In this document: one piece after another, positions 8,810 through 18,297 of the stretch
How positions within the stretch are numbered: the first letter of the stretch is position 1
How the letters are laid out: every line of letters starts with the position of its first letter
Assembly (NCBI RefSeq): GCF_004339095.1
Contig: NZ_SMGQ01000019.1
Coordinates: forward strand, 1-64,000
Direction of reading: 5' to 3'
DNA: 64,000 bases
DNA from: Natranaerovirga hydrolytica
GTDB taxonomy: Bacteria > Bacillota > Clostridia > Lachnospirales > DSM-24629
The notes under the pieces: generated by a model
What the model was told of the DNA's origin: nothing
Seen by the model: only the letters and a program-made list of their open reading frames with translations
Databases searched by the model: none
Program-made: the position numbers and the translations under genes

Positions 8810-9316
8810 GTAACCTTTTTTGCCAAGTGCTTCTTCAATAGCACTTAGTATGGTTTCCTCTTCTGCTTCAACTGTGTGGAAATGTTCTCCATCTGTTAAA
8901 TGCATCAGTGGCTGAGTTTTTTTCGTTGATAAATCCTTAATAAAATCATCCACATCTTTTCTTGATTTTAATATTAAACTCACTGTAATATCACCATATA
9001 TTGGATGCTCCACTATAACATTAAGAACCGTCCCTCCTAAATCTACTATGGTGTATAATTCTTCTGTAATATTCTCATGGTCATGTTTGACTGCAAACAC
9101 TTTTTTAGGTTTTTCATGTCGTTCTTTATACAGTAAATAACCTCTAGAGGTGGATAAAATGTTAATTTCTTCTTCTTTGGCTCTGATTAATGCAATATCT
9201 TGAACGATAACTTGTCTCGTAACACCCAGCTTATTAGCAAGCTCTGTTCCAGAAATAGCGTCCTTAGATAATTTTAGTAATTCTATAATTTTTTTTCTTC
9301 TTTTGACAGCTTCCAT
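8795..9316 (-). CDS. niaR: NiaR-type transcriptional repressor (HTH plus 3H domain)
   Basis: A 173-residue protein with an N-terminal winged helix-turn-helix (about 6-60, GTELANKLGVTRQVIVQDIALIR) and a C-terminal 3H domain (about 75-170). The 3H domain has the spaced histidines of VEHPIYGD, LMHLTDGEHFHTVEAE and neighbouring segments. NiaR (YrxA) represses NAD synthesis and niacin uptake genes when nicotinic acid is present. The RBS AAAGGAG precedes ATG. No nad genes are in the window; the only adjacent candidate target is the downstream IIC transporter. It is probably cotranscribed with sfsA (23-bp gap). Confidence 0.88.
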   Translation of the reverse strand: MEAVKRRKKIIELLKLSKDAISGTELANKLGVTRQVIVQDIALIRAKEEEINILSTSRGYLLYKERHEKPKKVFAVKHDHENITEELYTIVDLGGTVLNVIVEHPIYGDITVSLILKSRKDVDDFIKDLSTKKTQPLMHLTDGEHFHTVEAEEETILSAIEEALGKKGYLIKP

Positions 9317-9339
9317 AAGGTACTCCTTTCATATATGCG

Positions 9340-10038
9340 TTATTCTAAGTTTACGTTAATGCCTTGATTGATACCAATGCCTTCCTTCGTTACAATACTA
9401 TTGTATCCAATTACTTCTACACCCATTTCTTTAGCATTTTTTAATGCCCTTGAAAAAGCTTCATCCATTTGGAAATTAGGCACAAAAGTATGAATACCAT
9501 CCATTTGGACTAGAAACATAATATAGGCTTGGTACCCCTCTTTTTTTGCTCTAATAAGTTCATTAATATGCTTCGTTCCCCTAGTTGTTGGTGCATCTGG
9601 AAACATTGCTACACCATTTTTTTCAAGGGTTACACCTTTCACTTCCATAAAACCTTTTTCACCTTTATTTTCATAATAGATGTCAAACCTTGAATGACCG
9701 TAAGTAACTTCCCTTTTTATCAGTTGGCTGTCTTTAATTTCTTTTATTTTATTTTCTTTTAATGCTTCAAAAATGACTTGATTAGGCACTTGTGAATCCA
9801 TATTAATTAATCTATCTTTTTTATATACACTGATTAAAGAGTATTTTGTTTTTCTATTTGGATTAGCAGATGGTTCTAAGAAAACTTTTGCACCAGGCTT
9901 TAAAAGCTCTGTACACCTACCTGTATTTTTTACATGTACAATTTCTTCTTGATTATTGATACGAACATGAGCAATAAATCGATTAGGTCTTTTGATAAAT
10001 TCTCCTGCTACAATGTCTTTATACTCTATAATGGTCAC
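9340..10038 (-). CDS. sfsA: SfsA family DNA/RNA nuclease
   Basis: A 232-residue SfsA protein. The N-terminal part is an OB-like region (RFIAHVRINNQEEIVHVKNTGRCTEL). The C-terminal part resembles a restriction-type nuclease fold, with SRFDIYYENKGEKGFMEVKGVTLE containing the D...ExK core. The family was named for sugar fermentation stimulation in E. coli; nuclease activity has been proposed. The start is uncertain: the GTG at 10038 overlaps its own AAGGGAG site, so translation may begin slightly downstream. Confidence 0.9.
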   Translation of the reverse strand: MTIIEYKDIVAGEFIKRPNRFIAHVRINNQEEIVHVKNTGRCTELLKPGAKVFLEPSANPNRKTKYSLISVYKKDRLINMDSQVPNQVIFEALKENKIKEIKDSQLIKREVTYGHSRFDIYYENKGEKGFMEVKGVTLEKNGVAMFPDAPTTRGTKHINELIRAKKEGYQAYIMFLVQMDGIHTFVPNFQMDEAFSRALKNAKEMGVEVIGYNSIVTKEGIGINQGINVNLE

Positions 10039-10109
10039 TCCCTTAAAATACTATTTTTATTTTGATCCTCTTTATGATATAATACTACAAAAAGTTAAGG
10101 AGTAAAAGA

Positions 10110-10382
10110 ATGTTTCGTTTATGGGGAAAACTTTATAAAAACAATAAAATCATTACAGATATGGTTGTAGAAAATAATGCACCCTCTTTGAGTAAAGAAG
10201 ATAAAATACAAGACGCTGTAGAAGAGATCTGTTATGCGTTAGATATGAGCAAACCTTTGTGGTTATTAAATAACACGGAAGAAATGCCTGTCTACAATAA
10301 AACCAGTTTTCATCAAGATCATTTTATGGAATCTATTGATTTTGATTACTTTGAAATAGAAATCATTGAAGAAGACAAATAA
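10110..10382 (+). CDS. Conserved hypothetical 90-residue acidic protein
   Basis: A small soluble protein with the opening MFRLWGKLYKNNKIITD and an acidic C-terminus (EIEIIEEDK). A clear AAGGAG site lies upstream, and a strong terminator follows immediately. It has no membrane segment or recognised motif. Proteins with this opening and a central alpha-helical stretch (KIQDAVEEICYALDM) look conserved among clostridia, but I do not recognise a named family. It stands alone between sfsA (divergent) and the deacetylase gene (convergent). Confidence 0.65.
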   Translation: MFRLWGKLYKNNKIITDMVVENNAPSLSKEDKIQDAVEEICYALDMSKPLWLLNNTEEMPVYNKTSFHQDHFMESIDFDYFEIEIIEEDK

Positions 10383-10430
10383 CAAGCCAATTTCTAAGTG
10401 GGTTACCTTTTAGAAATTGGCTTGTTTTAT
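10383..10430. terminator. Bidirectional terminator
   Basis: Perfect 14-base arms CAAGCCAATTTCTA (10383-10396) and its complement (10411-10424), then TTTTATTTT on the plus strand. It serves the 90-residue protein gene and possibly the converging deacetylase gene. Confidence 0.8.
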
Positions 10431-11515
10431 TTTAATTCATACAAACTACCAAATCGATAGCCTTTGTCTCTCATAGCGTCAATTACATCTCCTAATGCCT
10501 CTGTATTCGATTCTGATACAGCATGTAACAAAGGAATGGCACCTTTATGATGGTTGTCTAAAAAATGATTATACACATAATCTACTCCTGGTTGATCATC
10601 TACTAACCAATCCATATATGCAATGCTCCAAAAAACAGTCTTATACCCTTCTTCTTTCGTCAGATACAACACCCGCTCACTGTATTCTCCCATTGGTGGT
10701 CTAAAAAAGGGGTCCATTGTATACCCTGTAACTTCTTCAAAATACCTCTCCGTTTCTTTAAGCTCCCATATTACTTCTTCATCCGTTAAATCTGGCATAC
10801 TTTGATGGGTTACAGAGTGATTGGTTACCAAATGACCTTCTTCTTTCATTCTTATAACAAGGTCTTGATTACTTTCTATGTAAGGTTTTGTAACAAAAAA
10901 AGCTGCATGGACATCTTTTTCTTTTAACGTGTCTAATATTGCTGGTGTGAATCCATACTCATATCCTTCATCAAAAGTAAGATAAATCACTTTTTCCTCT
11001 GTTTCTTCTACATAGTAAGCATCATATTTTTCTATATCTATTGACGTATAACCCATTGGCCTTAAATGTTCATTATTCCTTCTAAAAGACCAAGAATTTT
11101 TTTCATTAGATAAGTTTGTATCTATTTCTAAGTTGCCGTTATTGTTTTCATCATTATGATCCTCTATTTCCTCTTGTATCACTTCGGCCGCTTCTTCTTT
11201 TTCCCTCTCTACTTTTTCTTCTTTTTTTGATTGTTCCTCTTCTACAACATCTATATAATCTGCATTGTCGTTTTCAGATGCTTCGTTAACTATCTCTTCT
11301 TCTATATCCTTAAACTTTTCATTCTCCTGTATATCCTCATCTTCATTCTCTTCTTCAACGTTCTCTACATAATCCTCTTCATCTTTGTCACCAAAGTTTT
11401 GAAAAAAATTGTCTATAATATTTTGGTTCTCATTTATTTCACTCATATAAATATTCCCTTGATAAACGAGAAGCAATACAACTGCTAAAATCATTAATGC
11501 TTTAAGTGTTTTCAA
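10427..11515 (-). CDS. PdaA-like polysaccharide deacetylase
   Basis: A 362-residue exported protein with a hydrophobic N-terminal anchor (about 5-20), a long Glu/Asp/Asn-rich linker (about 30-130) and a C-terminal NodB domain (about 165-360). Catalytic-type motifs seen are LTFDEGYEYG, HLVTNHSVTHQSM, FFRPPMGEYS and the late LLHAVS. This pattern fits PdaA, which makes muramic delta-lactam in spore cortex, and suits a spore former. The acidic linker is longer than in Bacillus PdaA. Starts with TTG, 8 bases after AAGGAGG. Confidence 0.8.
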   Translation of the reverse strand: MKTLKALMILAVVLLLVYQGNIYMSEINENQNIIDNFFQNFGDKDEEDYVENVEEENEDEDIQENEKFKDIEEEIVNEASENDNADYIDVVEEEQSKKEEKVEREKEEAAEVIQEEIEDHNDENNNGNLEIDTNLSNEKNSWSFRRNNEHLRPMGYTSIDIEKYDAYYVEETEEKVIYLTFDEGYEYGFTPAILDTLKEKDVHAAFFVTKPYIESNQDLVIRMKEEGHLVTNHSVTHQSMPDLTDEEVIWELKETERYFEEVTGYTMDPFFRPPMGEYSERVLYLTKEEGYKTVFWSIAYMDWLVDDQPGVDYVYNHFLDNHHKGAIPLLHAVSESNTEALGDVIDAMRDKGYRFGSLYELK

Positions 11516-11687
11516 CCTGATATCCTCCTTATGCGAAACCGTCCTTCCTTGTATTATACTACTTAATTTTACAATTTTCTACAGTAAATAATAAACGATT
11601 TGTACTATAGTAAGACACAGATTCTTTATACCTTATCCATAATCTCAAGCTTATCTCTCTACTTAATACTTATCCTCTACACACTTA

Positions 11688-12281
11688 TTAATTGTTAACC
11701 TCATCACCAAATACTCCATACAAAAATAACTGTGTTAATTCTTTTCTTGTTTGAACATCACAATTATTTCTTACCTCTGGATTGCTAAATATATTCATAA
11801 ATGTACTAGAGAACAAAACAATTGTATTAATTGAAATACCATTAGAAATATAGCCTTCTACTTTTCCTTGTTCAATCAATCTCACCATCATTGGAATTGT
11901 AACCTTATATGCATACTCTTCAACATGCTTTTTAAATGCCGGGTCTTCTAATATAAAGTTTTTAAGGCCTTCGCTATTAAGCTGTTCTTGATATTTTACT
12001 GAATCATCAAACATTCTCTTTACCTTTTCTTTAAATGATAAGTCTGAATCAATCATTTCAACGAATTTATTTCCTATATCCTCCATATATTTATAAAAAA
12101 CCTCTTTTGCCAATTCATCTTTATTACCAAAGAAATTATAAATAGATGCAGGAGAAACTCCTGCACGATCTGCAATCTCTCGTACACCTATATCTTTGAA
12201 ATTTCTTACCATTATTAACTCTTTTAATGCATCTATTATTTGATTCTTTTTAATCTCTCTTCTTTTTTCAAAACCATTCAT
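11688..12281 (-). CDS. TetR/AcrR family transcriptional regulator
   Basis: A 197-residue regulator. The N-terminal helix-turn-helix (about 12-58) shows GVREIADRAGVSPASIYNFFGNKDELAKEVF, classic for TetR. The ligand-binding half is alpha-helical and unclassified. It is divergent from an ABC exporter operon starting at 12430, with palindromes of the right type in the shared 150-bp region, so it probably represses those genes and itself. The inducer is unknown. Confidence 0.9.
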   Translation of the reverse strand: MNGFEKRREIKKNQIIDALKELIMVRNFKDIGVREIADRAGVSPASIYNFFGNKDELAKEVFYKYMEDIGNKFVEMIDSDLSFKEKVKRMFDDSVKYQEQLNSEGLKNFILEDPAFKKHVEEYAYKVTIPMMVRLIEQGKVEGYISNGISINTIVLFSSTFMNIFSNPEVRNNCDVQTRKELTQLFLYGVFGDEVNN

Positions 12282-12315
12282 CGTTAGGTCACCTCAACTC
12301 TATTTTATATGCATT

Positions 12316-12377
12316 TATATAACAAGTCAATAATTTGTTATATAACTATTGACAATAGATAATAGAGTTGATATTAT
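12316..12377 (+). promoter_or_regulatory. ABC operon promoter with TetR-type operator
   Basis: An inverted repeat, TATATAACAA (12316-12325) and TTGTTATATA (12335-12344), lies directly upstream of a consensus -35 TTGACA (12349-12354), a 17-bp spacer and -10 TATTAT (12372-12377). A related TATATAACA...TGTTACATA pair follows at the transcript start. This is the expected arrangement for control by the divergent TetR regulator. Confidence 0.65.
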
Positions 12378-12429
12378 ATAACAGTAATTACTATTGTTAC
12401 ATATTTTTCAAAATAAAGGAGTGGAGATT

Positions 12430-13311
12430 ATGATTGAAGTGAAATCTCTTACCAAAGTTTATCCCAGCGGAAAAGGTATCTTTGATGTTAGTTTTGATGT
12501 AAAAGAAGGAGAAATTTTTGGTTTTTTAGGTCCAAATGGGGCTGGAAAAACCACTACAATTCGTAATCTAATGGGTTTTACGAATCCTACAAAAGGTCAC
12601 GCAAGCATTGGTGGTCTTGATTGTCGAACACAAGCTGCAAAAATCCAAGAAAAACTTGGGTATGTGCCAGGAGAAATAGCCTTTTTTGACAATATGACTG
12701 GATTGCAATTTTTAAAATTTATTGCTGATATGCGTGGCGTTCACGATAGTAGTCGCCAAAAGAAGCTTATTGAATGGTTTGAATTGGAAAGCAATCGTAA
12801 AATTCGTAAAATGTCTAAAGGTATGAAACAAAAAGTAGGGCTTATTGCTGCATTTATGCATGACCCTAATGTCATTGTTTTAGATGAACCCACAAGTGGA
12901 CTGGATCCATTAATGCAAAGGAAATTCGTAGAGTTAATTATAGAAGAAAGAAATCGTGGCAAGACCATCCTTATGTCCTCCCACATGTTTGATGAGGTCG
13001 ATAAAACTTGCGAAAGAGTAGCGATTATTAGAGATGGAAGAATCGTAGCTGTAGAGGATATTAAAACCCTTAAAGCTTCTTTAGAAAAAAGTTTCTTTAT
13101 TACTTTTGCAAATAGCTCTGAAATAGAAAAAATTGAAAAGAGTGGTTTAGACTTTAAAATAGCAGGCGAACACAAAGTAGAAATAATTGTGACTGGAGAT
13201 TATAGCCCCTTAATTAATACTTTATCCAATTGCCACGTTACAGATATAGCTACTTCTGTTCAAACTTTGGAGCATATCTTTATGCGCTACTATAGTAAGG
13301 AGGCGAAGTAA
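12430..13311 (+). CDS. ABC transporter ATP-binding protein
   Basis: A 293-residue ATPase of an ABC-2 type exporter. Walker A is GPNGAGKTT, the signature is MSKGMKQKVG, and Walker B is VIVLDEPTSGLD, followed by the switch region SSHMFDEV. The start is ATG at 12430 after AAAGGAG; an upstream in-frame ATG has no such site. The downstream permease gene follows after one base, so the two form one unit. The signature deviates from LSGGQ, as is common in this exporter subgroup. Substrate unknown. Confidence 0.9.
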   Translation: MIEVKSLTKVYPSGKGIFDVSFDVKEGEIFGFLGPNGAGKTTTIRNLMGFTNPTKGHASIGGLDCRTQAAKIQEKLGYVPGEIAFFDNMTGLQFLKFIADMRGVHDSSRQKKLIEWFELESNRKIRKMSKGMKQKVGLIAAFMHDPNVIVLDEPTSGLDPLMQRKFVELIIEERNRGKTILMSSHMFDEVDKTCERVAIIRDGRIVAVEDIKTLKASLEKSFFITFANSSEIEKIEKSGLDFKIAGEHKVEIIVTGDYSPLINTLSNCHVTDIATSVQTLEHIFMRYYSKEAK

Positions 13312-13312
13312 T

Positions 13313-14110
13313 ATGTCTTATACATTATTCAAAGTAAATATTAAAAACAACCGATTTATATGGCTTCTTATGGCTATCATTTATACCTTTTACTATGCTG
13401 TTATGCTAACGATGTTTGATCCTGAAAGTGCAGAAGGCTTAATGGCGATGATGGATGCGTTGCCAAAAGAATTGGTAGATGGTCTTGGTTTTAATTTTGG
13501 AACAACCTTATTAACGTTTATATCTGGCACTTTATACAGTATGCTTTTATATATGTTTCCTATGATTTTAACCATAGTGGTTAATCATAGGCTAATTGCC
13601 AGTCAAGTGGATAAAGGCAGTATGGCTTATTTAATCTCTACTTCTAATTCCAGAAAGAAAATAGCTATCACTCAAGCCCTTTTTAGTATTCTTTCTATTA
13701 CCGCATTATTCGTGTATATTACCCTTGTTGCATTATTTCTTACGTCAACTATGTTTCCTGGAGAACTAGAAATTGGCAAATTCTTAATGCTTAATGTGTA
13801 CGCCTTATTACTGTATTACGCCATTAATAGTATTTGCTTTTTCGCTTCTTGTCTGGCAAATGAATCTCGATTTAGTTTAGGTTTAGGAGCTGGTATCCCT
13901 ATTGGATTTCTTGTTTTACAAATGCTTGGAGATTCTGGTGAAAAACTAAGTTGGATTGGTAATCTTTCTTTATATGCTTTATTTAATCCTGAAAGATTAT
14001 TTGCAGGAGATGTATTTGCATATATTGGTATGATCCTCTTTGCAGTAATTGCTACTGTATTATATATTGGTGGTATTTTACTATTTGATAAAAAAGATTT
14101 GCCTGTATAA
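13313..14110 (+). CDS. ABC-2 type exporter permease
   Basis: A 265-residue membrane protein with about six hydrophobic segments, preceded by AAGGAGG. It is the membrane partner of the ATPase gene just upstream. An aqueous loop near the N-terminus (MMDALPKELVDGLGFNFG) and the ending FDKKDLPV are typical of ABC-2 permeases related to bacitracin or lantibiotic-type exporters. No substrate can be assigned; TetR control suggests efflux or a stress-induced role. Confidence 0.8.
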   Translation: MSYTLFKVNIKNNRFIWLLMAIIYTFYYAVMLTMFDPESAEGLMAMMDALPKELVDGLGFNFGTTLLTFISGTLYSMLLYMFPMILTIVVNHRLIASQVDKGSMAYLISTSNSRKKIAITQALFSILSITALFVYITLVALFLTSTMFPGELEIGKFLMLNVYALLLYYAINSICFFASCLANESRFSLGLGAGIPIGFLVLQMLGDSGEKLSWIGNLSLYALFNPERLFAGDVFAYIGMILFAVIATVLYIGGILLFDKKDLPV

Positions 14111-14117
14111 AAAGTGT

Positions 14118-14149
14118 TATCGCCAACCCATTGTAAGGAGTTGGCGATA
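14118..14149. terminator. Intergenic hairpin between converging ABC permease and accA
   Basis: Perfect arms TATCGCCAAC (14118-14127) and GTTGGCGATA (14140-14149) with a short loop. The downstream T-run is weak, but the hairpin sits between the ends of two converging genes. Confidence 0.6.
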
Positions 14150-14171
14150 TTATTGCATTGATATATGGTCT

Positions 14172-15110
14172 TTATTCTAAGCCGAATTTTCTATAGCGCT
14201 CATACCTATTGTTGAGCATTTCTTCATTATTAATTGCTAATCCCTTATCTAAGAATTTACCAATACCGTCATATATTTCTTTATATACCATATTGGGATT
14301 TTCTTGAACCCCACCTATTGGCTCTTTAATAATTCTATCTACTATTTTAAGTTGTTTTAATTCATTTGCTGTAATTTTCATAACTTCTGCAGCTTCTTTA
14401 GCTCGAGAGCTATCTTTCCACAAAATAGAAGCAAAACCTTCAGGAGATAGTATAGAGTATATGGAATTCTCTAACATCCATACCTCATCGGCAACTGCAA
14501 GTGCCAGGGCACCTCCACTACCCCCTTCTCCAATGATAATCGATAACATAGGCACCTTCAGTCCTGCCATTTCAAATAAATTTCTTGCAATGGCTTCTCC
14601 TTGACCTCTTTCTTCTGCACCTAAACCACAGTATGCACCAGGCGTATCTACAAAATTAATGATGGGACGGTTAAATTTTTCTGCTTGTTTCATTAGCCTA
14701 AGGGCTTTTCTGTATCCTTCTGGATTGGGCATTCCGAAATTTCTTCTAATGTTATCACTGGTACTTTTTCCTTTTTGTTGACCGATTATGGTTACCGGTT
14801 TGCCTTGAAAAAGACCTATCCCACCGATAATAGAGAGATCGTCTTTATACAAGCGGTCGCCGTGAAATTCCATAAAGTCATCAAAGACATTATTAATATA
14901 ATCTAAAGACGTTATTCGACTTGCCATTCTAGCCAGCTTAACCCTATCCCATGGTGACAATTCTTGACTTTTATTTTCTTTTATAGCATTAATATTTTTC
15001 TTTAACTGTTTCACTTCTTGGTCTACAGATATATTTTCTTTTGTAGCTGTCTCATTTAATGCACTAATACGTTCTTCTAATTGTGTTATAGCGCTTTGGT
15101 TTTCTAACAT
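14172..15110 (-). CDS. accA: Acetyl-CoA carboxylase carboxyltransferase alpha subunit
   Basis: A 312-residue AccA. Together with AccD it transfers carboxyl from carboxybiotin to acetyl-CoA, giving malonyl-CoA. Seen are the opening [45 protein letters not shown] and [17 protein letters not shown]. It overlaps the accD end by 7 bases and has its own AAGGAGG site, consistent with translational coupling. It is the last gene of the fatty acid operon. Confidence 0.96.
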   Translation of the reverse strand: MLENQSAITQLEERISALNETATKENISVDQEVKQLKKNINAIKENKSQELSPWDRVKLARMASRITSLDYINNVFDDFMEFHGDRLYKDDLSIIGGIGLFQGKPVTIIGQQKGKSTSDNIRRNFGMPNPEGYRKALRLMKQAEKFNRPIINFVDTPGAYCGLGAEERGQGEAIARNLFEMAGLKVPMLSIIIGEGGSGGALALAVADEVWMLENSIYSILSPEGFASILWKDSSRAKEAAEVMKITANELKQLKIVDRIIKEPIGGVQENPNMVYKEIYDGIGKFLDKGLAINNEEMLNNRYERYRKFGLE

Positions 15111-16003
15111 ACGGATGCCTCCTTATGCATAAGAAGAATTTGACCTAATGTATCTTTTAACCGATCTCTAGATACAATTTTATCCACAAAGCCATGTTCT
15201 AATAAAAATTCTGCTCTTTGAAAGCCTTCTGGTAATTTTTGACCAATGGTTTGTTCAATCACTCTCGGACCTGCAAATCCAATTAATGCCCCTGATTCTG
15301 CCAAAATAATATCTCCTAACATAGCAAAACTTGCCGTTACCCCTCCTGTAGTTGGATTGGTTAAAAAGGATATATATAATAAACCTGCTTCACTGTGTTT
15401 GGATAACGCCGCAGATGTTTTTGCCATTTGCATTAAAGATAGTATGCCTTCTTGCATTCTCGCACCACCAGATGCTGTAAAAATAATAATCGGTAATTTC
15501 ATTTTTGTAGCCTTTTCAATGGCTTTTGTTATTTTTTCTCCTACTACACTTCCCATACTACCCATCATAAATCTTGAATCCATTACCGCAATCACTGTTT
15601 TATTGCCATTAATTTTTCCTACACCCGTAACGACTGCCTCTTTTAAACCTGTTGTTTTTTCTAATTTCATTATTTTGTCTTCATACTTAGGAAAATCTAA
15701 TACATTTTTGGTACTTAGTGTTTTATCCCATTCTTCAAAAGTTCCTTCATCTGTTACCATATTAATTCTCGTATAGGCATCTATACTAAAGTGATAATCA
15801 CACAAATTACACACTTGATTATTTTTCTGTACGTCTTCTCGATAGACCGTGGCATTACATTTTTTGCACTTAATCCACAAGCCATCTGGCACGTATGGCT
15901 CTTTATCCACAGAATCCTCTTTTTTATTGTGGGTTTCCTTTTCTTGTAAATGATGTTCTGAAAGGGTAATGTATTTAGTTTTTTTGAACATTTCTTTTAA
16001 CAT
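15104..16003 (-). CDS. accD: Acetyl-CoA carboxylase carboxyltransferase beta subunit
   Basis: A 299-residue AccD with the N-terminal zinc ribbon, CKKC and CNLC pairs in the first 80 residues, and the crotonase-type carboxyltransferase core ([36 protein letters not shown]). The start is ATG at 16003 after AAGGTG; an upstream in-frame GTG is less likely. It lies between accC and accA. It carries two exact DnaA-box sequences by chance or otherwise (15180-15188 and 15903-15911). Confidence 0.96.
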   Translation of the reverse strand: MLKEMFKKTKYITLSEHHLQEKETHNKKEDSVDKEPYVPDGLWIKCKKCNATVYREDVQKNNQVCNLCDYHFSIDAYTRINMVTDEGTFEEWDKTLSTKNVLDFPKYEDKIMKLEKTTGLKEAVVTGVGKINGNKTVIAVMDSRFMMGSMGSVVGEKITKAIEKATKMKLPIIIFTASGGARMQEGILSLMQMAKTSAALSKHSEAGLLYISFLTNPTTGGVTASFAMLGDIILAESGALIGFAGPRVIEQTIGQKLPEGFQRAEFLLEHGFVDKIVSRDRLKDTLGQILLMHKEASVC

Positions 16004-16017
16004 TAAAACCACACCTT

Positions 16018-17361
16018 TTATTTATAAATATATTCCTGAACAAAATGGGTATCCACATCTCCCTCTAAGAATTTTGGATGATTAATGATACTATATTGGA
16101 AGTCAATATTGGTCTTAACTCCCTGCACCACAAATTCTCCAAGAGCGCTTCTTAGTTTCTTAATGGCTTCGTCTCTATTTTTACCATATACAATTAACTT
16201 AGCAAGCATTGAGTCGTATGTAGGTGGAATATTATAACCACAAAACAATGCGCTATCTACTCTAATACCATTGCCTCCTGGTAAATGTAGATTCTCAATT
16301 CTACCTGGCGATGGTCTAAAATTATTCTCTGGATCTTCTGCATTAATTCTACATTCAATGGCATAACCACTAATGATTACATCTTTTTGTTTAACTTTTA
16401 ATTCATTACCGTAAGCTATATTAATCTGCTCTTTAATCAAATCAATGCCTGTAACCATTTCAGATACAGGATGCTCTACTTGAATCCTTGTATTCATTTC
16501 TATAAAATAAAAGTTTTTATCTTTATCTAATAAAAATTCTATGGTCCCTGCATTGGTATATTTTACTGCATGAGCCGCTAAAGTAGCTGCTTCACCCATT
16601 TTTTTTCTTAGGGGTTCATCAATCACCACAGACGGAGACTCTTCTATTAATTTTTGATGTCTTCTTTGTATGGAACAATCTCTTTCTCCTAGATGAATCA
16701 CATTACCATATTCATCTGCAAGAATCTGAAATTCTATATGTCTTGGATTAACCAAGTATTTTTCTATATACATTTCATTATCATTAAACGCATTCATGGT
16801 TTCATTTTGAGCCATGTTAAAGTTATTTATAAACTCAGCATCGTCATAAACAATGCGCATACCTTTTCCACCGCCTCCTGCTGAGGCTTTAATAATGACA
16901 GGGTATCCTATTTCTTTAGCAATGTCTAAGCCTTCTTCTGCTTTTGTAATAGGCTCTTTAGACCCTGGTATAATAGGAACGCCTACTTCTAGCATAGTCT
17001 TTCTAGCTTCTGCCTTATTACCCATCTTATCAATAATCTCTGCTGAAGGTCCAATAAAAGTGATTTGACATTGTTGACACATCTTAGCAAATTTACTATT
17101 CTCCGATAAAAATCCAAAACCTGGATGAATGGCTTCTGCTTTTGTAACCAATGTTGCGTTTATGATACTTTCCATATTCAAATAACTTGATTTGACTTGT
17201 GCCGGTCCAATACAAATGGCTTCATCTGCTAATTGTGTATGAAGTGCCTCTTTATCTATTTCAGAATAAACCGCTACGGTTTGTATGCCCATTTCTCGAC
17301 ACGCTCTAATGATTCTTACAGCGATTTCTCCACGGTTAGCAATTAATATTTTCTTAAACAT
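16018..17361 (-). CDS. accC: Biotin carboxylase
   Basis: A 447-residue ATP-grasp enzyme that carboxylates the biotin on AccB. Landmarks are [20 protein letters not shown] at the start, the glycine-rich ATP loop [37 protein letters not shown], and [12 protein letters not shown] with the catalytic arginine. Normal family length. It sits between fabZ and accD in the operon. Confidence 0.97.
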   Translation of the reverse strand: MFKKILIANRGEIAVRIIRACREMGIQTVAVYSEIDKEALHTQLADEAICIGPAQVKSSYLNMESIINATLVTKAEAIHPGFGFLSENSKFAKMCQQCQITFIGPSAEIIDKMGNKAEARKTMLEVGVPIIPGSKEPITKAEEGLDIAKEIGYPVIIKASAGGGGKGMRIVYDDAEFINNFNMAQNETMNAFNDNEMYIEKYLVNPRHIEFQILADEYGNVIHLGERDCSIQRRHQKLIEESPSVVIDEPLRKKMGEAATLAAHAVKYTNAGTIEFLLDKDKNFYFIEMNTRIQVEHPVSEMVTGIDLIKEQINIAYGNELKVKQKDVIISGYAIECRINAEDPENNFRPSPGRIENLHLPGGNGIRVDSALFCGYNIPPTYDSMLAKLIVYGKNRDEAIKKLRSALGEFVVQGVKTNIDFQYSIINHPKFLEGDVDTHFVQEYIYK

Positions 17362-17385
17362 ATAAAACCTCCATTGGCTAACTTT

Positions 17386-17808
17386 TTATTTTACAAAAAA
17401 CGTTAGCTCTGCTTCTGTAACCACTTTATCGTCTACATAAGCAACTGCTTTACCTATTCCTATAGGTCCTTTTCTTTTAATAATATTGGTTTCTAATCTT
17501 AAGGTATCTCCGGGTACTACTTTACCTTTAAACTTAGCTTTTTGTATGCCACCAAAGTAAGCAATTTTACCTTTTAATTCCTCTAAACTAAGGAGTGCAA
17601 CTGCACCCACTTGAGCCAACGCTTCAATAATTAAAACACCTGGCATAACCGGTTCTTCAGGAAAGTGACCTGCAAAAAAATACTCATTATAGGTCACTTG
17701 TTTGATCCCAATTGCACTTTCTCCTGAATGGAGTTCTTCTATCTTATCAATGAGCAAAAAAGGATATCTATGTGGAATAATCTCTTGTATTTCTTTTATA
17801 TTTAACAT
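17386..17808 (-). CDS. fabZ: 3-hydroxyacyl-ACP dehydratase
   Basis: A 140-residue hot-dog fold dehydratase. The active-site segment is [20 protein letters not shown], carrying the catalytic histidine and glutamate, and the opening [11 protein letters not shown] is typical. It removes water from beta-hydroxyacyl-ACP. No separate fabM or fabA type gene is seen in the window, so how unsaturated chains are made is not shown here. Confidence 0.95.
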   Translation of the reverse strand: MLNIKEIQEIIPHRYPFLLIDKIEELHSGESAIGIKQVTYNEYFFAGHFPEEPVMPGVLIIEALAQVGAVALLSLEELKGKIAYFGGIQKAKFKGKVVPGDTLRLETNIIKRKGPIGIGKAVAYVDDKVVTEAELTFFVK

Positions 17809-17823
17809 ACATTGTTCTCCTAA

Positions 17824-18276
17824 CTATTTGATTTTGAATAATGGCTGACCGTACTCTACCATTTGTTCATTCTCAACCAGTATTTCAACAACTTCACCAT
17901 CGAATTCACTTTCGATCTCATTCATTAATTTCATTGCTTCTATAATACACAGTACTTGACCCTTCTTCACTTGACTACCCACTTGTACGTAGTCATTAGC
18001 TTCTGGACTTGAAGAACTGTAAAATGTTCCGACGATTGGTGATTTTACAATCTTGCAATGATCTTCTTTCTGTTGGTTAGAAGTTGTATTTTGACCTACC
18101 TCACTGGTTACAACTTGATTTTTTTGTACTGGCAATGCTTCTTCTGATACAATAATTTCTTTGTTAACAGGTTCTTTATTTAATTTTAGCTTAAAGTCTT
18201 TGTGTTCGTATTTTAGGTTGTGAATATTAGACTCTGAAAAAGCTTTCATTAATTCTAATACTTGATTAAATTCCAT
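17824..18276 (-). CDS. accB: Biotin carboxyl carrier protein
   Basis: A 150-residue AccB. The C-terminal biotinyl domain has the biotin attachment motif EAMKLMNE and the preceding SPIVGTFYSSSSPEANDYVQ. A Gln/Ser/Thr-containing linker spans about 40-75, and the N-terminal helix (FNQVLELMKAFSESNI) is family-typical. It is placed between fabF and fabZ. Confidence 0.95.
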   Translation of the reverse strand: MEFNQVLELMKAFSESNIHNLKYEHKDFKLKLNKEPVNKEIIVSEEALPVQKNQVVTSEVGQNTTSNQQKEDHCKIVKSPIVGTFYSSSSPEANDYVQVGSQVKKGQVLCIIEAMKLMNEIESEFDGEVVEILVENEQMVEYGQPLFKIK

Positions 18277-18297
18277 TCTTAATCACTCCAAATTTTT

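Noticed and set aside
12741-13175. A 144-residue minus-strand ORF
   Set aside because: It is the complement of the ABC ATPase gene with no independent signals.
15246-15776. A 176-residue plus-strand ORF
   Set aside because: It is wholly inside accD on the opposite strand; hydrophobic shadow composition and no ribosome binding site.
15180-15911. DnaA boxes inside accD as a regulatory pair
   Set aside because: Two exact boxes 700 bp apart within a coding region are compatible with chance or codon use.
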